In this document: positions 1 to 9,499 of the stretch, in pieces | Position numbering within the stretch: position 1 is the first letter of the stretch | Layout of the letters: each line of letters opens with the position of its first letter | From: Clostridiales bacterium | Lineage (GTDB): Bacteria > Bacillota > Clostridia > Peptostreptococcales > Anaerovoracaceae | DNA: 64,000 nucleotides | Reading direction: 5' to 3' | Assembly (NCBI GenBank): GCA_022773945.1 | Contig: JALFNS010000010.1 | Coordinates: 1 to 64,000, forward strand | The notes under the pieces: model-generated | Told to the model about the DNA's origin: nothing | The model's database searches: none | What the model saw: only the letters and a program-made list of their open reading frames with translations | Position numbers and translations under genes: made by a program

Positions 1-2549
1 CCGTCTCTTACCAGTCTGACTGATTCATTACGGACAACCTTGCCGTCTGTTACATATGCACCGCCGACAACACCCACTCCCGGTACCTTGAAGGTAGTTC
101 TGATTTCAACAGTTCCCAGAACAACTTCGCGATATTCGGGATCGAGCATGCCCTTCATGGCTGCTTCGATATCATCGATTATGTTGTATATTACGTTGTA
201 AGTTCTTATCTGTATTCCGTCACGTTCGGCCATTGAGCTTACAGTGATGCTCGGTCTGACATTGAATCCGATAATGATGGATCCGGAAGTTCCCGCGAGC
301 ATTACGTCAGATTCGTTTATGGCGCCTACGCCTGTATGAACGATGTTGACCTTGACCTCATCGTTGTTGAGCTTCTCCAGTGAGGTTACTATGGCACCTA
401 CTGAGCCCTGAACGTCCGCCTTGACGATAAGATTGAGCTCCTTGACCTCTCCCTCCTGAATCTGGTTGAAGAGTTCCTCCAGTGTGGTGCTGGAATTACG
501 TGCCATTATCTCCTGACGCAGCTTCTGCTGTCTGTTGTATGCTATCTCCTTGGCCTGACTCGATTTCTTGACTGCATTAAACACGTCACCGGCCTGAGGT
601 ACATCCGAAAGACCGAGTATCTCCACGGCCGTGGCAGGACCTGCCTTCTTGAGCTTCTCGCCCTTCTGATTTGACATGAGTCTTATTTTACCTGCACACG
701 TTCCGGCAACTATACTCATATCAGACTTGAGTGTTCCGTTTGTTATAAGTATTGATGCCACAGGACCCTTGGCCTTGTCCAGTCTTGCTTCAAGCACAGT
801 TCCCATGGCCAGTCTGTTAGGGTTGGCCTTAAGCTCGAGAACCTCCGCCTGGAGAAGAATCATCTCCAGCAGATTTCTGATACCGTCCCCGGTCTTGGCC
901 GATACAGGAACGCATATAACGTCTCCGCCCCAATCCTCGACGAGAACTCCGTGCTCAGCCAGATCCTTCTTGACGATATCAGGATTTGCTCCCGGTTTAT
1001 CCATCTTGTTGATGGCAACGATAATAGGAACACCTGCCGCCTTGGCATGGCTTATGGATTCCACCGTCTGCGGCTTTACCGAGTCGTCGGCAGCAACAAC
1101 CAGTACGGCTATATCCGTGGTCTTGGCTCCGCGGGCACGCATCGCCGTGAAGGCCTCATGTCCCGGAGTATCCAGGAACACGATCTTCTGTCCGTTAATC
1201 TCAACTTCCGAAGCACCTATATGCTGAGTGATTCCGCCGGACTCGCCTGCAGTCACATTGGTGTTTCTTATGGCATCCAGGAGGGATGTCTTACCGTGGT
1301 CAACGTGACCCATAACGGTGATGATAGGCGGACGAGGTTTGAGATCCTCCTCCTTGTCCTCGAAGGTTTCGATTCCTTCCTCCTCCTGATATGTCTCCTC
1401 TTCATCTACAGAACCTATGGCAATCTGAATTCCCATCTCGTCGGCGAGAAGCTGTACCATGTCCTCGTCCAGATTCTGGTTCTGGTTTGCTATTACACCC
1501 ATCTTCATAAGTGTCATGATTATCTGGGAAAGCGACGTCTTTGTCTGTTCCGCAAATCCTGCAACAGTAATCGGAACATTTATCAGGGTAGTACCTGTAG
1601 GCAGCATTTCCTCAGGTGCCGGCTCTTCAACCTTAGGCTTATTCTGGTGCTTCTTCTTCCTTGTCTGCTTCTCCAGACTTCTAGGTTCCGCCTTGCCTTG
1701 CTTCTTGCCTCTTTCGAGCTTGGAGAACTTGTCCTGTTCTCTGTCTTTATCTTTCTTTTTCTTGCCTCTTGAGGATGTCTTTTCTGAATGTTCCGGCTGC
1801 GCGTTCTGTACCTGTTCACTATCGCGCCTGCGGGACGGACGTGACTGTCTGTCGGAGGAATTAACAGACTTCTTTTCTCTTTCCGCAGCCTTCTTCTTTC
1901 TCTCTTCTTCAGCTTTCTTGGCAGCAGCCTTCTTCTCCGCCTCTTCCCGGCGGACGTCCTCTGCCTTTTTGACAACTTTAAGAGTGGTCCTTGGTCTTCT
2001 GTCCAGTGACTTCTTCGGTTCCGGCTCCTTGCGGACTTCCGGTTCTTTCTTCACTTCCGGTTCACTCTTAACTGCCCTTTCCGGCTTGACTTCAGGCTGT
2101 CCTTCCTTCTCTCTGGCAATTCTCTCTTCCAGCATAGCCTTTGAAACCTTAGGTTTAGGCTGTCCTGCAGGCTTCTTGCGATTTGCCACTTCTTCCGAAA
2201 CCACCGGTTTCCCTGTCGGAGCTTTCGCCGCAGGAGCACTTTCGCTGCGTGCAGGTGCCGCCGCTCTCGTCGTCTTCCTGATTTCAGGAAGCTTCACATT
2301 TGCCGCACGCACTGTAACCTTAGGCTCTCCGTCCTTCTTATCCTCGTGACTCTTTCTGGCCTTGCTTCTTCTGGCAACCTTAGTCTCCTGTCTGGCACTG
2401 CCTCTTGTTATAGTGTTCCGCACAGAAGCGGCATCTATGTTTGAAATCTCGTCGCTGATTTCAGCGGCATGAATTCCCATAGATTTTGCCTTCTCAAGCA
2501 CTTCATCAGCCGGCAGCTTAAGCTCTGCCGCTAAATCCAATATCTTCAT
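1..2549 (-). CDS. infB: Translation initiation factor IF-2 (3' end runs off the left window edge)
   Basis: Minus-strand frame open from ATG at 2549 to the window edge; begins MKILDLAAELKLPADEVLEKAKS; long low-complexity N-terminus then G domain; downstream of nusA-ylxR-ylxQ as is typical. Confidence 0.93.
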   Translation of the reverse strand, partial: MKILDLAAELKLPADEVLEKAKSMGIHAAEISDEISNIDAASVRNTITRGSARQETKVARRSKARKSHEDKKDGEPKVTVRAANVKLPEIRKTTRAAAPARSESAPAAKAPTGKPVVSEEVANRKKPAGQPKPKVSKAMLEERIAREKEGQPEVKPERAVKSEPEVKKEPEVRKEPEPKKSLDRRPRTTLKVVKKAEDVRREEAEKKAAAKKAEEERKKKAAEREKKSVNSSDRQSRPSRRRDSEQVQNAQPEHSEKTSSRGKKKKDKDREQDKFSKLERGKKQGKAEPRSLEKQTRKKKHQNKPKVEEPAPEEMLPTGTTLINVPITVAGFAEQTKTSLSQIIMTLMKMGVIANQNQNLDEDMVQLLADEMGIQIAIGSVDEEETYQEEEGIETFEDKEEDLKPRPPIITVMGHVDHGKTSLLDAIRNTNVTAGESGGITQHIGASEVEINGQKIVFLDTPGHEAFTAMRARGAKTTDIAVLVVAADDSVKPQTVESISHAKAAGVPIIVAINKMDKPGANPDIVKKDLAEHGVLVEDWGGDVICVPVSAKTGDGIRNLLEMILLQAEVLELKANPNRLAMGTVLEARLDKAKGPVASILITNGTLKSDMSIVAGTCAGKIRLMSNQKGEKLKKAGPATAVEILGLSDVPQAGDVFNAVKKSSQAKEIAYNRQQKLRQEIMARNSSTTLEELFNQIQEGEVKELNLIVKADVQGSVGAIVTSLEKLNNDEVKVNIVHTGVGAINESDVMLAGTSGSIIIGFNVRPSITVSSMAERDGIQIRTYNVIYNIIDDIEAAMKGMLDPEYREVVLGTVEIRTTFKVPGVGVVGGAYVTDGKVVRNESVRLVRD

Positions 2550-2563
2550 ACGCACTTCCTCCT

Positions 2564-2881
2564 TTAACGTTTCCCGCATTCATCCTCAATAGCTTTCAGT
2601 ATCGTTTCGGCGAAGTTGTCATCGAGAATACCGAATACACTTCTTCCCTGTCCCCCTGTTGCCCGGGACATTTCATCAATGCTTCCGTATTTCACATGCT
2701 TCACCTTGTACCGTCTTATTTCCTTCATGATTTTTTTCTCGCTTCCCGGCGATATGTCTTCTGCCAGAATCATGAGTCTGACCTTGCCCCTGCCCATGTT
2801 GAAGGTGCAGGTATTCACGCCGGAAACCAGGTTTCCCGATTTTTTCGCAAAACCCATATATGTGAGAACCTTACTCCGCAT
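2564..2881 (-). CDS. Ribosomal L7Ae/L30e-family protein (YlxQ-like)
   Basis: 105 aa; KVLTYMGFAKKSGNLVSGVNTC...VRLMILAEDISPGSEKKI pattern; conserved position between ylxR and infB. Confidence 0.88.
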   Translation of the reverse strand: MRSKVLTYMGFAKKSGNLVSGVNTCTFNMGRGKVRLMILAEDISPGSEKKIMKEIRRYKVKHVKYGSIDEMSRATGGQGRSVFGILDDNFAETILKAIEDECGKR

Positions 2882-3173
2882 ATTCCATCAGCTCCTGAAA
2901 TATTGCATCCTCTTCCTCGGGACTGATGTCCACGCCGAAATTTCTCTGAAGAGCCTTCTTCTTCCTGGCCAGCTTCATACATTCCCCGTTTCTGCACAGA
3001 TACACGCCTCTTCCCTTGGCCCTGCCCGTAGGATCCACAGATATTACGCCCTCATAACAGGCTACTCTGATAAGATTCCCCTTCGGCATTGATTCCATAC
3101 AGCCTATGCATCTTCGCATGGGAACGCGTTTACTCTTCGCATTCTTCGTAGTCTTCATCATCTTCACCGTCAT
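2871..3173 (-). CDS. ylxR: YlxR family (DUF448/RnpM) RNA-binding protein
   Basis: RVPMRRCIGCMESMPKGNLIRVAC...DPTGRAKGRGVYLCRNGECMKLARKKKAL signature; between nusA and ylxQ. Exact start uncertain. Confidence 0.9.
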   Translation of the reverse strand: MTVKMMKTTKNAKSKRVPMRRCIGCMESMPKGNLIRVACYEGVISVDPTGRAKGRGVYLCRNGECMKLARKKKALQRNFGVDISPEEEDAIFQELMEYAE

Positions 3174-4224
3174 ATTCTTCAGCCTCCGCGCCTCCGAAAT
3201 ACTGGCTGTGGCTCTTGATATCTATCTTCCATCCGCAAAGTCTGGCTGCCAGTCGCACATTCTGTCCTTCCTTGCCTATTGCCAGCGAAAGCTGATAATC
3301 CGGAACCACTACTGTGGCCGCCTTTTCCTCTTCGTCTATAATGACCTCTTCAACCTTGGCCGGACTGAGGACATTGCTTATGAGCACTGCCGGATCATCA
3401 TCCCAGGTTGTTATATCAATTTTCTCTCCCCAGAGTTCGTCGACGATATTCTTTACTCTGCTGCCGCCGGTTCCCACACATGCTCCTACCGGATCCACAT
3501 CATCATACTCAGTGTAAACGGCAATCTTGGTTCTGGAGCCTGCCTCTCTGGCTATGCTCTTGATTTCAACGATTCCTTCGTCGATTTCAGGAACCTCCAG
3601 TTCGAAGAGTCTCTCAACAAATCCGGGATGTGTTCTGCTGAGGAACACCTGAGGTCCCTTGTTGCTCTTTCTCACATCCATTATATAGGCTTTTATCCTG
3701 TCATTTACCCTGTATCTCTCACCGGGAGCTCTTTCTCCTGCCACAAGGATTCCTTCTGTGTTACCTATGTTGACGAAGAGCGTCTCATTGCTGATTCTCT
3801 GAACAACACCCGTAATCAGATCTCCCTGTCTGCTGATGAAATTATCAAACACCAGTCCGCGCTCAGCCTCTCTGATTCGCTGAACGACCACCTGCTTGGC
3901 TGTCTGAGCCGCAATACGGCCGAAATCCTTAGGAGTAACCTGATACTCGACTATATCGCCGACCTGATATCTCGGATCTATCTCGAGAGCTTCCTCAATG
4001 GATATCTCGGTAAATTCATCCTCAACTTCCTCGACCACATTCTTCTGCATGAGAACGTCAACTCTTCCGCTTTCTTCATCTATATCAACTCTCACATTCT
4101 GTGCAGTCCCGTAGTTTTTCTTGTATGCGGATATAAGCGCAGACTCGATTGCATCAATAAGCATCTCCTTGGGAATTCCTTTTTCCTTCACCAGATCATT
4201 GATTGCATTCATAAACTCATTCAT
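3130..4224 (-). CDS. nusA: Transcription termination/antitermination factor NusA
   Basis: S1/KH signature GACVGTGGSRVKNIVDELWGEKIDI...AIGKEGQNVRLAARLCGWKIDI; operon position. Confidence 0.96.
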   Translation of the reverse strand: MNEFMNAINDLVKEKGIPKEMLIDAIESALISAYKKNYGTAQNVRVDIDEESGRVDVLMQKNVVEEVEDEFTEISIEEALEIDPRYQVGDIVEYQVTPKDFGRIAAQTAKQVVVQRIREAERGLVFDNFISRQGDLITGVVQRISNETLFVNIGNTEGILVAGERAPGERYRVNDRIKAYIMDVRKSNKGPQVFLSRTHPGFVERLFELEVPEIDEGIVEIKSIAREAGSRTKIAVYTEYDDVDPVGACVGTGGSRVKNIVDELWGEKIDITTWDDDPAVLISNVLSPAKVEEVIIDEEEKAATVVVPDYQLSLAIGKEGQNVRLAARLCGWKIDIKSHSQYFGGAEAEEYDGEDDEDYEECEE

Positions 4225-4267
4225 TATTTTTTCCTCCGTTTTAGAAAATACAAAGCCTTCTATGTGA

Positions 4268-4783
4268 TCAGAATATAACCGCCAGCCGTGCCTTCGCTAT
4301 ATCCTTGCGTCTGAGCACCCATTCTCTGTCCTCAGTCTTAACAGTAACTTCATCCTCACTCTCCGTCTTCTCATCCGGCAGGTATGAAGTGAGAACACCT
4401 TCGAAATTCTTGATTCCGTCAATACCTCTGTAAAGCCTGATTTCAACATGGCTGCCTATGTAACTTGTGAAATGCTCCCTTCTTGTCAGAGCCCTGTCCA
4501 TTCCCGGCGAGCTGACCTCCAGATAATAGTTCTGTTCCACAGGATCAGCCTCATCCAGCTTCTCGGACAGAAATCTGCTCACCTTCTCGCAGTCCTCAGT
4601 TCCTATATAGACCTGTTCCCGGCCTTCCTCAGGCGTGCCGTAGCCTTCGAAGTCAATGTATACCCTGAGGAACCAGTCCCTGCCCTCTTTAATGAATTCG
4701 CTGCTGTAAAGAACATATCCTTCCTGCTTCAGAAAATCCGAAAGAATTTCCTCAACCATGTCTGTAATTTTCTTTCCGGCCAT
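4268..4783 (-). CDS. rimP: Ribosome maturation factor RimP
   Basis: MAGKKITDMVEEILSDFLKQEGYVLYSSEFIKEGRDWFLRVYID...EVSSPGMDRALTRREHF; the track ORF begins at 4825, but the internal ATG at 4783 with an upstream GAGG is the likelier start. Confidence 0.92.
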   Translation of the reverse strand: MAGKKITDMVEEILSDFLKQEGYVLYSSEFIKEGRDWFLRVYIDFEGYGTPEEGREQVYIGTEDCEKVSRFLSEKLDEADPVEQNYYLEVSSPGMDRALTRREHFTSYIGSHVEIRLYRGIDGIKNFEGVLTSYLPDEKTESEDEVTVKTEDREWVLRRKDIAKARLAVIF

Positions 4784-4804
4784 TTTTCCCTCTTCACAAT
4801 AATT

Positions 4805-4829
4805 AAGAGTGAGCCGGCCGCTCACTCTT
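4805..4829 (-). promoter_or_regulatory. Perfect 10-bp hairpin in the leader of the rimP-nusA-infB operon
   Basis: aagagtgagc-cggcc-gctcactctt just upstream of the rimP start; no T-tract follows, so not an obvious intrinsic terminator. Confidence 0.45.
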
Positions 4830-4907
4830 GAAGTAACAATCTATTAACTTTGATTATATTATCACACAATTCCCTATATTTCAAGGGTTTTATTGATTTT
4901 ATGCCTT

Positions 4908-5786
4908 TTACAGCAGATCTCTGATGCCTTCCCACACATTGATTGCCACCTGCGGATCGTTCATCGTGTATATATGAATTCCTTCTGCACCGTTTTCTAT
5001 CAGCTCACGGCACTGTCTTACCGCATATTCAATTCCCGCCTTGTAAAGACCTTCACTGTCATGTTCGTAGCGAGCTATCATCTCCGTAAACCTGTGAGGC
5101 AGGCTTGCTCCCGAAAGCTGAACCGTTTTCTCTATCTGGCTTGCCTTGACTATAGGCATTATCCCTGCAGATACGGGAACCGTGATGCCCGCGTCTCTCA
5201 GGTTGTCGGTAAACCCGTAGAAACACCTGTTGTCGAAGAAGAGCTGAGTGATAAGAACTCTGACACCTGCACCTATCTTGTATTTAAGGTTCTGAATGTC
5301 AGCCTCACGGCTCGGGCTCTCGTAGTGACCCTCCGGATAGCATGCTCCCAGAATTTCCAGGTCGTCGCTGCATTTTCTCTGTATCTCTATCGCCAGCTCA
5401 TTGGCATGGGAAAATTCCCTCTTGATATCCTCCCCCGGAACTATATCGCCTCTGAGAGCCATAACATTCTCGATATCCGAATCCCGGAACCGTTCAATCA
5501 TAACCTTTACGTCTTCCCGGGTGGAATTGATGCAGGTCAGATGAGCTACGGTTTCAATTCCGTAACGCTTCTTGATATTGGCAGCAATCTCACATGTTGA
5601 ATTGTCTGCGATATTACCGCCTGCTCCGTATGTCACACTTATGAAGTCAGGCTCGGTTACGGCCAGCTTCTCCACAGCGGTGTATATGGAGTTCATATTC
5701 TTCTTTCTCTTGGGAGGGAAAACCTCCAGAGAAAATACAGGTTTCCCCGCCTTCTTCTTTTCTTCAAATATCTCAGGTATCTTCAT
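4908..5786 (-). CDS. metF: Methylenetetrahydrofolate reductase
   Basis: SLEVFPPKRKKN...PDFISVTYGAGG...AHLTCINSTREDV...ALRGD...QLFFDN motifs. Confidence 0.93.
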   Translation of the reverse strand: MKIPEIFEEKKKAGKPVFSLEVFPPKRKKNMNSIYTAVEKLAVTEPDFISVTYGAGGNIADNSTCEIAANIKKRYGIETVAHLTCINSTREDVKVMIERFRDSDIENVMALRGDIVPGEDIKREFSHANELAIEIQRKCSDDLEILGACYPEGHYESPSREADIQNLKYKIGAGVRVLITQLFFDNRCFYGFTDNLRDAGITVPVSAGIMPIVKASQIEKTVQLSGASLPHRFTEMIARYEHDSEGLYKAGIEYAVRQCRELIENGAEGIHIYTMNDPQVAINVWEGIRDLL

Positions 5787-5835
5787 TTTGCCTCCATTAT
5801 TGAAAACTCATCTTCAATGATGTATCATACATAGC

Positions 5836-6540
5836 ATGAAAGACTTTAACAAATACTTCGATCATACCCTTCTGCGGCCCGATGCCACAGAAGGAGACAT
5901 TGCAATACTCTGTGAGGAAGCATGTCAGTACGACTTCGCTTCCGTATGTGTCAACGGCTGCTTTGTCAGAGAAGCATACAGACTGACTCGCTCTCTGAAC
6001 AGAAGCCTGGGCTCAACCGTGAAGGTCTGTGCAGTTGCCGGTTTCCCTCTGGGAGCCTCTTCGACCTCAGTTAAGGTTTTCGAAGCGGACCGTGCTGTCG
6101 GTGACGGCGCATCCGAAATCGATGTTGTAATGAACATCGGTGAGGCACTCACAGGCAGATGGGATTCCGTGGAGAACGAAATCAGATCCATCGCCGAAAT
6201 ATGCCATGACGGTGATGCCTTACTTAAGGTTATACTGGAAACCTGTCTTCTTGATGATTCTCAGATTGCCGAGGCATGCGCCAGAGCCACCATGGCCGGT
6301 GCCGATTTCGTCAAGACCTCAACAGGTTTCGCCACGCCTCCCGAAGGAATTTTCCCCGGTGCCACTGTGCACCATGTTAAACTTATGAGAAAATCCTCCG
6401 GCGGCAAGGTCAGCATCAAAGCCTCCGGAGGAATACGCTCTCTTCACAAAGCCCTCTCTCTCATAGAAGCAGGTGCCGACAGGCTGGGCTGCAGCTCGTC
6501 AGTCAGCATTATGAGAGAATACGAAGCTTCCCAATTGTAG
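5836..6540 (+). CDS. deoC: Deoxyribose-phosphate aldolase
   Basis: KYFDHTLLRPDATEGDI...VCAVAGFPLGASSTSVKVFEA...FVKTSTGF...IKASGGIRS motifs. Confidence 0.95.
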   Translation: MKDFNKYFDHTLLRPDATEGDIAILCEEACQYDFASVCVNGCFVREAYRLTRSLNRSLGSTVKVCAVAGFPLGASSTSVKVFEADRAVGDGASEIDVVMNIGEALTGRWDSVENEIRSIAEICHDGDALLKVILETCLLDDSQIAEACARATMAGADFVKTSTGFATPPEGIFPGATVHHVKLMRKSSGGKVSIKASGGIRSLHKALSLIEAGADRLGCSSSVSIMREYEASQL

Positions 6541-6546
6541 CCTTTG

Positions 6547-7536
6547 CTAGCAGATCCTCGGAAGGCCCTCTCCGTACAGTACATCGAATCTTCTCGTTGC
6601 GCCCAGACGCGTTCTTATGTATGTGCCTGTGCCTTCCGTAAACCTGCCGATAACGGCCGCATCCCTTCCGTGGGGTGCTTTTTTTACAGCCGCGAGAGCC
6701 TTATCGGCTTCTTCTGCGGGAACCACGGCTATCATCTTGCCCTCGTTGCCCATATAGAGAGGATCCAGTCCCAGAATGTCGGCGAAGCCTCTCACCTGAG
6801 AGTTTACCGGAATACTCTCCTCTTCAAGCTCTATTCTGCAGTTCGAGCTCTCGGATATTTCGTTGAGAACGGTTCCCAGCCCGCCTCTTGTAACATCTCT
6901 CATTGCTCTCACATCTATTCCCTCTTCGAAGAGATTCTCCACTATATCATTGAGGGCGGCACAGTCGCTGGTGATGTCGTTCTCTATCTCCATTCTGTGG
7001 CTGAGTATGCACGCATGGTGGTCTCCCAGATTTCCCGAGCAGATAATCACATCTCCCGGTCTGCAGTTGCCTCCGCTCACATTTCTTCCCTCGGGAACAA
7101 TTCCGATCCCCGTGGTGTTTATGTACATTCCGCCGTTGCCTTCAACAACCTTGGTATCTCCTGCCACGATAATAACTCCCGCTTCCCGGGCCTGTGCGGC
7201 CATCGATGCCACAACCCTGTCCAGAAGCTCCGTATCCAGTCCCTCTTCAAGGATGAATCCGCATGTCAGATACTTCGGTTCAGCACCCATCATCAGGAGA
7301 TCGTTGACAGTTCCGCAGACACACAGCTTGCCTATATCTCCGCCTTTGAACTCGAGGGGAGTAACGACGAAGGAGTCCGTGCTGCAGGCTATCCTGCTGC
7401 CGTCTCCGGGAACTTCCAGAACGGCCGCATCCTCCATTTTATCCAGAACACTGTTGGCAAAATGCTTGCCGAATATGTCGCCCATAAGCTGTGCGGAGCT
7501 TTTGCCTCCGCTCCCGTGAGCCATCGTTATCTTCAT
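6547..7536 (-). CDS. hypE: Hydrogenase expression/formation protein HypE
   Basis: AHGSGGKSSAQLMGDIF...DAAVLEVPG...C-terminal PRIC; followed upstream by hypD and hypC. Confidence 0.94.
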   Translation of the reverse strand: MKITMAHGSGGKSSAQLMGDIFGKHFANSVLDKMEDAAVLEVPGDGSRIACSTDSFVVTPLEFKGGDIGKLCVCGTVNDLLMMGAEPKYLTCGFILEEGLDTELLDRVVASMAAQAREAGVIIVAGDTKVVEGNGGMYINTTGIGIVPEGRNVSGGNCRPGDVIICSGNLGDHHACILSHRMEIENDITSDCAALNDIVENLFEEGIDVRAMRDVTRGGLGTVLNEISESSNCRIELEEESIPVNSQVRGFADILGLDPLYMGNEGKMIAVVPAEEADKALAAVKKAPHGRDAAVIGRFTEGTGTYIRTRLGATRRFDVLYGEGLPRIC

Positions 7537-7551
7537 TCCCTGTTCTCCTCT

Positions 7552-8595
7552 CTAAAATTTATTTCTGTACCAGATTCCGCAGGAACCCTCCGAAGACACC
7601 ATGCACGGGCCGAAAGGATCCACCGGTGTGCACTTCACACCGAACATCGGACACTGATCCGGATTGATTCTTCCTGTAATAACTGCTCCGCAGCAGCATT
7701 CCGCAGGCAGTTCCATATCCTCGTAGAGCATGCTGCTTCCTCCGTCATAGACGGAATACTCATCTCGTATATAAAGACCGGAGTCCTCTATGACTCCCAG
7801 CCCTCTCCACATGGCCGGTCCCGGTCTGAAAACCTCGTCGAGGACCTGAAGAGCCCTGCTGTTGCCGTCCTCACGGACAGCATTTCTGTACAGATTCTCA
7901 GCCTGACTCTCTCCCGTCTCAATCTGCTTCACGATTCTGTATATTGTTGCCAGTATGTGCTCCGCCTCGAAACCTGAAACCACGAAAGGTTTCTTATACT
8001 TCTCCGCCAGTGCATCATAGACGTGACGTCCCGTAATAACGCTCACATGTCCCGGACATATGAAGCCGTCAATATCCTGCTGATTCTCGCAGATCCAGCT
8101 GATGGCAGGAATTGCCGTCTTGAGAGCCGTCACCAGACGAATGTTCTCTATGCCCTGTTCAGCCGCGGCCTTAATCACCAGACCGTAAGCCGGAGCCGTC
8201 GTCTCGAAGCCTACCGCCGCTATGACATAGGTCGTGTCCGGATCGGCCTTTGCTTTATCCAGAGCCTCGAAAGGCGAATACATCACCGTTATGCGGGCGC
8301 CTCCCGCCTTGTTCTCGGACAGACTGCCTCCGGTTCCCGGAACCTTCATCATGTCTCCGAAGGTCAGAAGCTCATGTCCCGGCTTGTGCGCGTACTCTAC
8401 ACACTTGTCAATATATGCCGTGGGAGTTACACACACAGGACATCCCGGACCGGAAATCAGCTTGATGTCCGGTGATATGAGATCACGTATGCCGCTCTTG
8501 AAAATAGCCGCGGTATGTGTTCCGCACACCTCCATAAGCTTGAGCTCTCTGCCTCTGTACCCTCTCAGGTATTCAATTATCTCACTGATATTCAT
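7552..8595 (-). CDS. hypD: Hydrogenase formation protein HypD
   Basis: LMEVCGTHTAAIFKSGIR...LISGPGCPVCVTP...GFETTAPA...FICPGHVSVITG motifs. Confidence 0.96.
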   Translation of the reverse strand: MNISEIIEYLRGYRGRELKLMEVCGTHTAAIFKSGIRDLISPDIKLISGPGCPVCVTPTAYIDKCVEYAHKPGHELLTFGDMMKVPGTGGSLSENKAGGARITVMYSPFEALDKAKADPDTTYVIAAVGFETTAPAYGLVIKAAAEQGIENIRLVTALKTAIPAISWICENQQDIDGFICPGHVSVITGRHVYDALAEKYKKPFVVSGFEAEHILATIYRIVKQIETGESQAENLYRNAVREDGNSRALQVLDEVFRPGPAMWRGLGVIEDSGLYIRDEYSVYDGGSSMLYEDMELPAECCCGAVITGRINPDQCPMFGVKCTPVDPFGPCMVSSEGSCGIWYRNKF

Positions 8596-8609
8596 TGGCT
8601 TCTCCCCGC

Positions 8610-8828
8610 TCAGGCCTCAAGCTCCGCAATGTCCGAGAAGAGATCTATTATCTCCTGCGCGGCATCCTTCTCCATTACCTCTATGGCACAGCCCGCATGG
8701 ACCAGAACATACTGTCCCACCTCAGGCTGAACCAGACCTATATTTACCTTAACCGTATTCCCGTTGAAATCAACTGTTGCTGTGCTGCCGTCTATTTCGG
8801 TAACACACCCCGGTACTGCTACACACAT
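8610..8828 (-). CDS. hypC: HypC/HybG/HupF family hydrogenase maturation chaperone
   Basis: 72 aa starting MCVAVPG; GQYVLVHAGCAIEVM. Confidence 0.95.
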   Translation of the reverse strand: MCVAVPGCVTEIDGSTATVDFNGNTVKVNIGLVQPEVGQYVLVHAGCAIEVMEKDAAQEIIDLFSDIAELEA

Positions 8829-8840
8829 TGTTTCTTCCTC

Positions 8841-9329
8841 CTATACCTCTTCCTCCGGAAGCTTGCAGATGTCAACCCATCCCGAAGCCTTCGAATATCT
8901 CTCGATTTCCTCGCATGTCAGTTCTATCGCACTGTTGCTGCTTCCGCATGCGGGGAATACCGTCTCGAATCTTCTGAGAGACTCGTCGCAGTATACATCC
9001 ACATCATCCCTCTCTATCGCAAAGGCACATACACCGCCTATGGCGTGACCCGTATACTCCACAACCTCATCCGGTTTGAGCATCTTGGCCTTGAAACCGA
9101 ACTGGTCCTTGAACTTCCTGTTGTTTATCCTGCCGTCGCCGGCCATCTGAACGAGAATCGCCCCCTTGCCCTCAGGCTTGAGGAATGACATGGTCTTGCA
9201 TATTCTGGCACCTTCAACGCCCACAGCCTCTGCCGCCAGATCGACGGTGGCGCTGGACACGTCGAATTCCATGATACGGTCCTCGATTCCGAACTGTCTG
9301 AAATACTCTTTTACCTTATCTATAGCCAT
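8841..9329 (-). CDS. YbaK/EbsC family (Cys-tRNA(Pro)/Pro-tRNA editing-like) protein
   Basis: MAIDKVKEYFRQFGIEDRIMEFDVSSATVDLAAEAVGVEGARICKTMSFL...GHAIGGVCAFAI; start set to the internal ATG rather than the extended track ORF. Confidence 0.87.
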   Translation of the reverse strand: MAIDKVKEYFRQFGIEDRIMEFDVSSATVDLAAEAVGVEGARICKTMSFLKPEGKGAILVQMAGDGRINNRKFKDQFGFKAKMLKPDEVVEYTGHAIGGVCAFAIERDDVDVYCDESLRRFETVFPACGSSNSAIELTCEEIERYSKASGWVDICKLPEEEV

Positions 9330-9431
9330 ATTCACCTCGCGAAAATATAATAAATTCCATACATAATAGATTTTAACACGGCAGTCAAGATTCGTACAGT
9401 AATTATACAGAATATTTTTTATGCTTAATTG

Positions 9432-9461
9432 TTGCAATCTACAAATTTTCTATTATATAAT
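9432..9461 (+). promoter_or_regulatory. Candidate sigma70/A promoter for the acyl-CoA ligase gene
   Basis: TTGCAA - 18 bp - TATAAT, about 40 bp upstream of the ATG at 9500. Confidence 0.6.
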
Positions 9462-9499
9462 GGTTACGCTAGACCAAATAAGAAAGAAGGATTTAAGAT

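Noticed and set aside
951-2349. Overlapping plus-strand ORFs of 273 and 296 aa opposite infB
   Set aside because: Antisense of the IF-2 gene; low-complexity leucine/serine translations reflect the charged IF-2 N-terminus.
3106-4278. 390-aa plus-strand ORF antisense to nusA
   Set aside because: Fully overlaps a conserved nusA; no recognisable domain.
5963-5970. Isolated TTGTCAGA inside deoC
   Set aside because: Single occurrence within coding sequence, compatible with chance; no neighbouring sites.
6544-7977. 477-aa plus-strand ORF antisense to hypE/hypD
   Set aside because: Composition is that of an antisense frame; both opposite-strand genes have clear family motifs. Long antisense ORFs are frequent in this codon usage.
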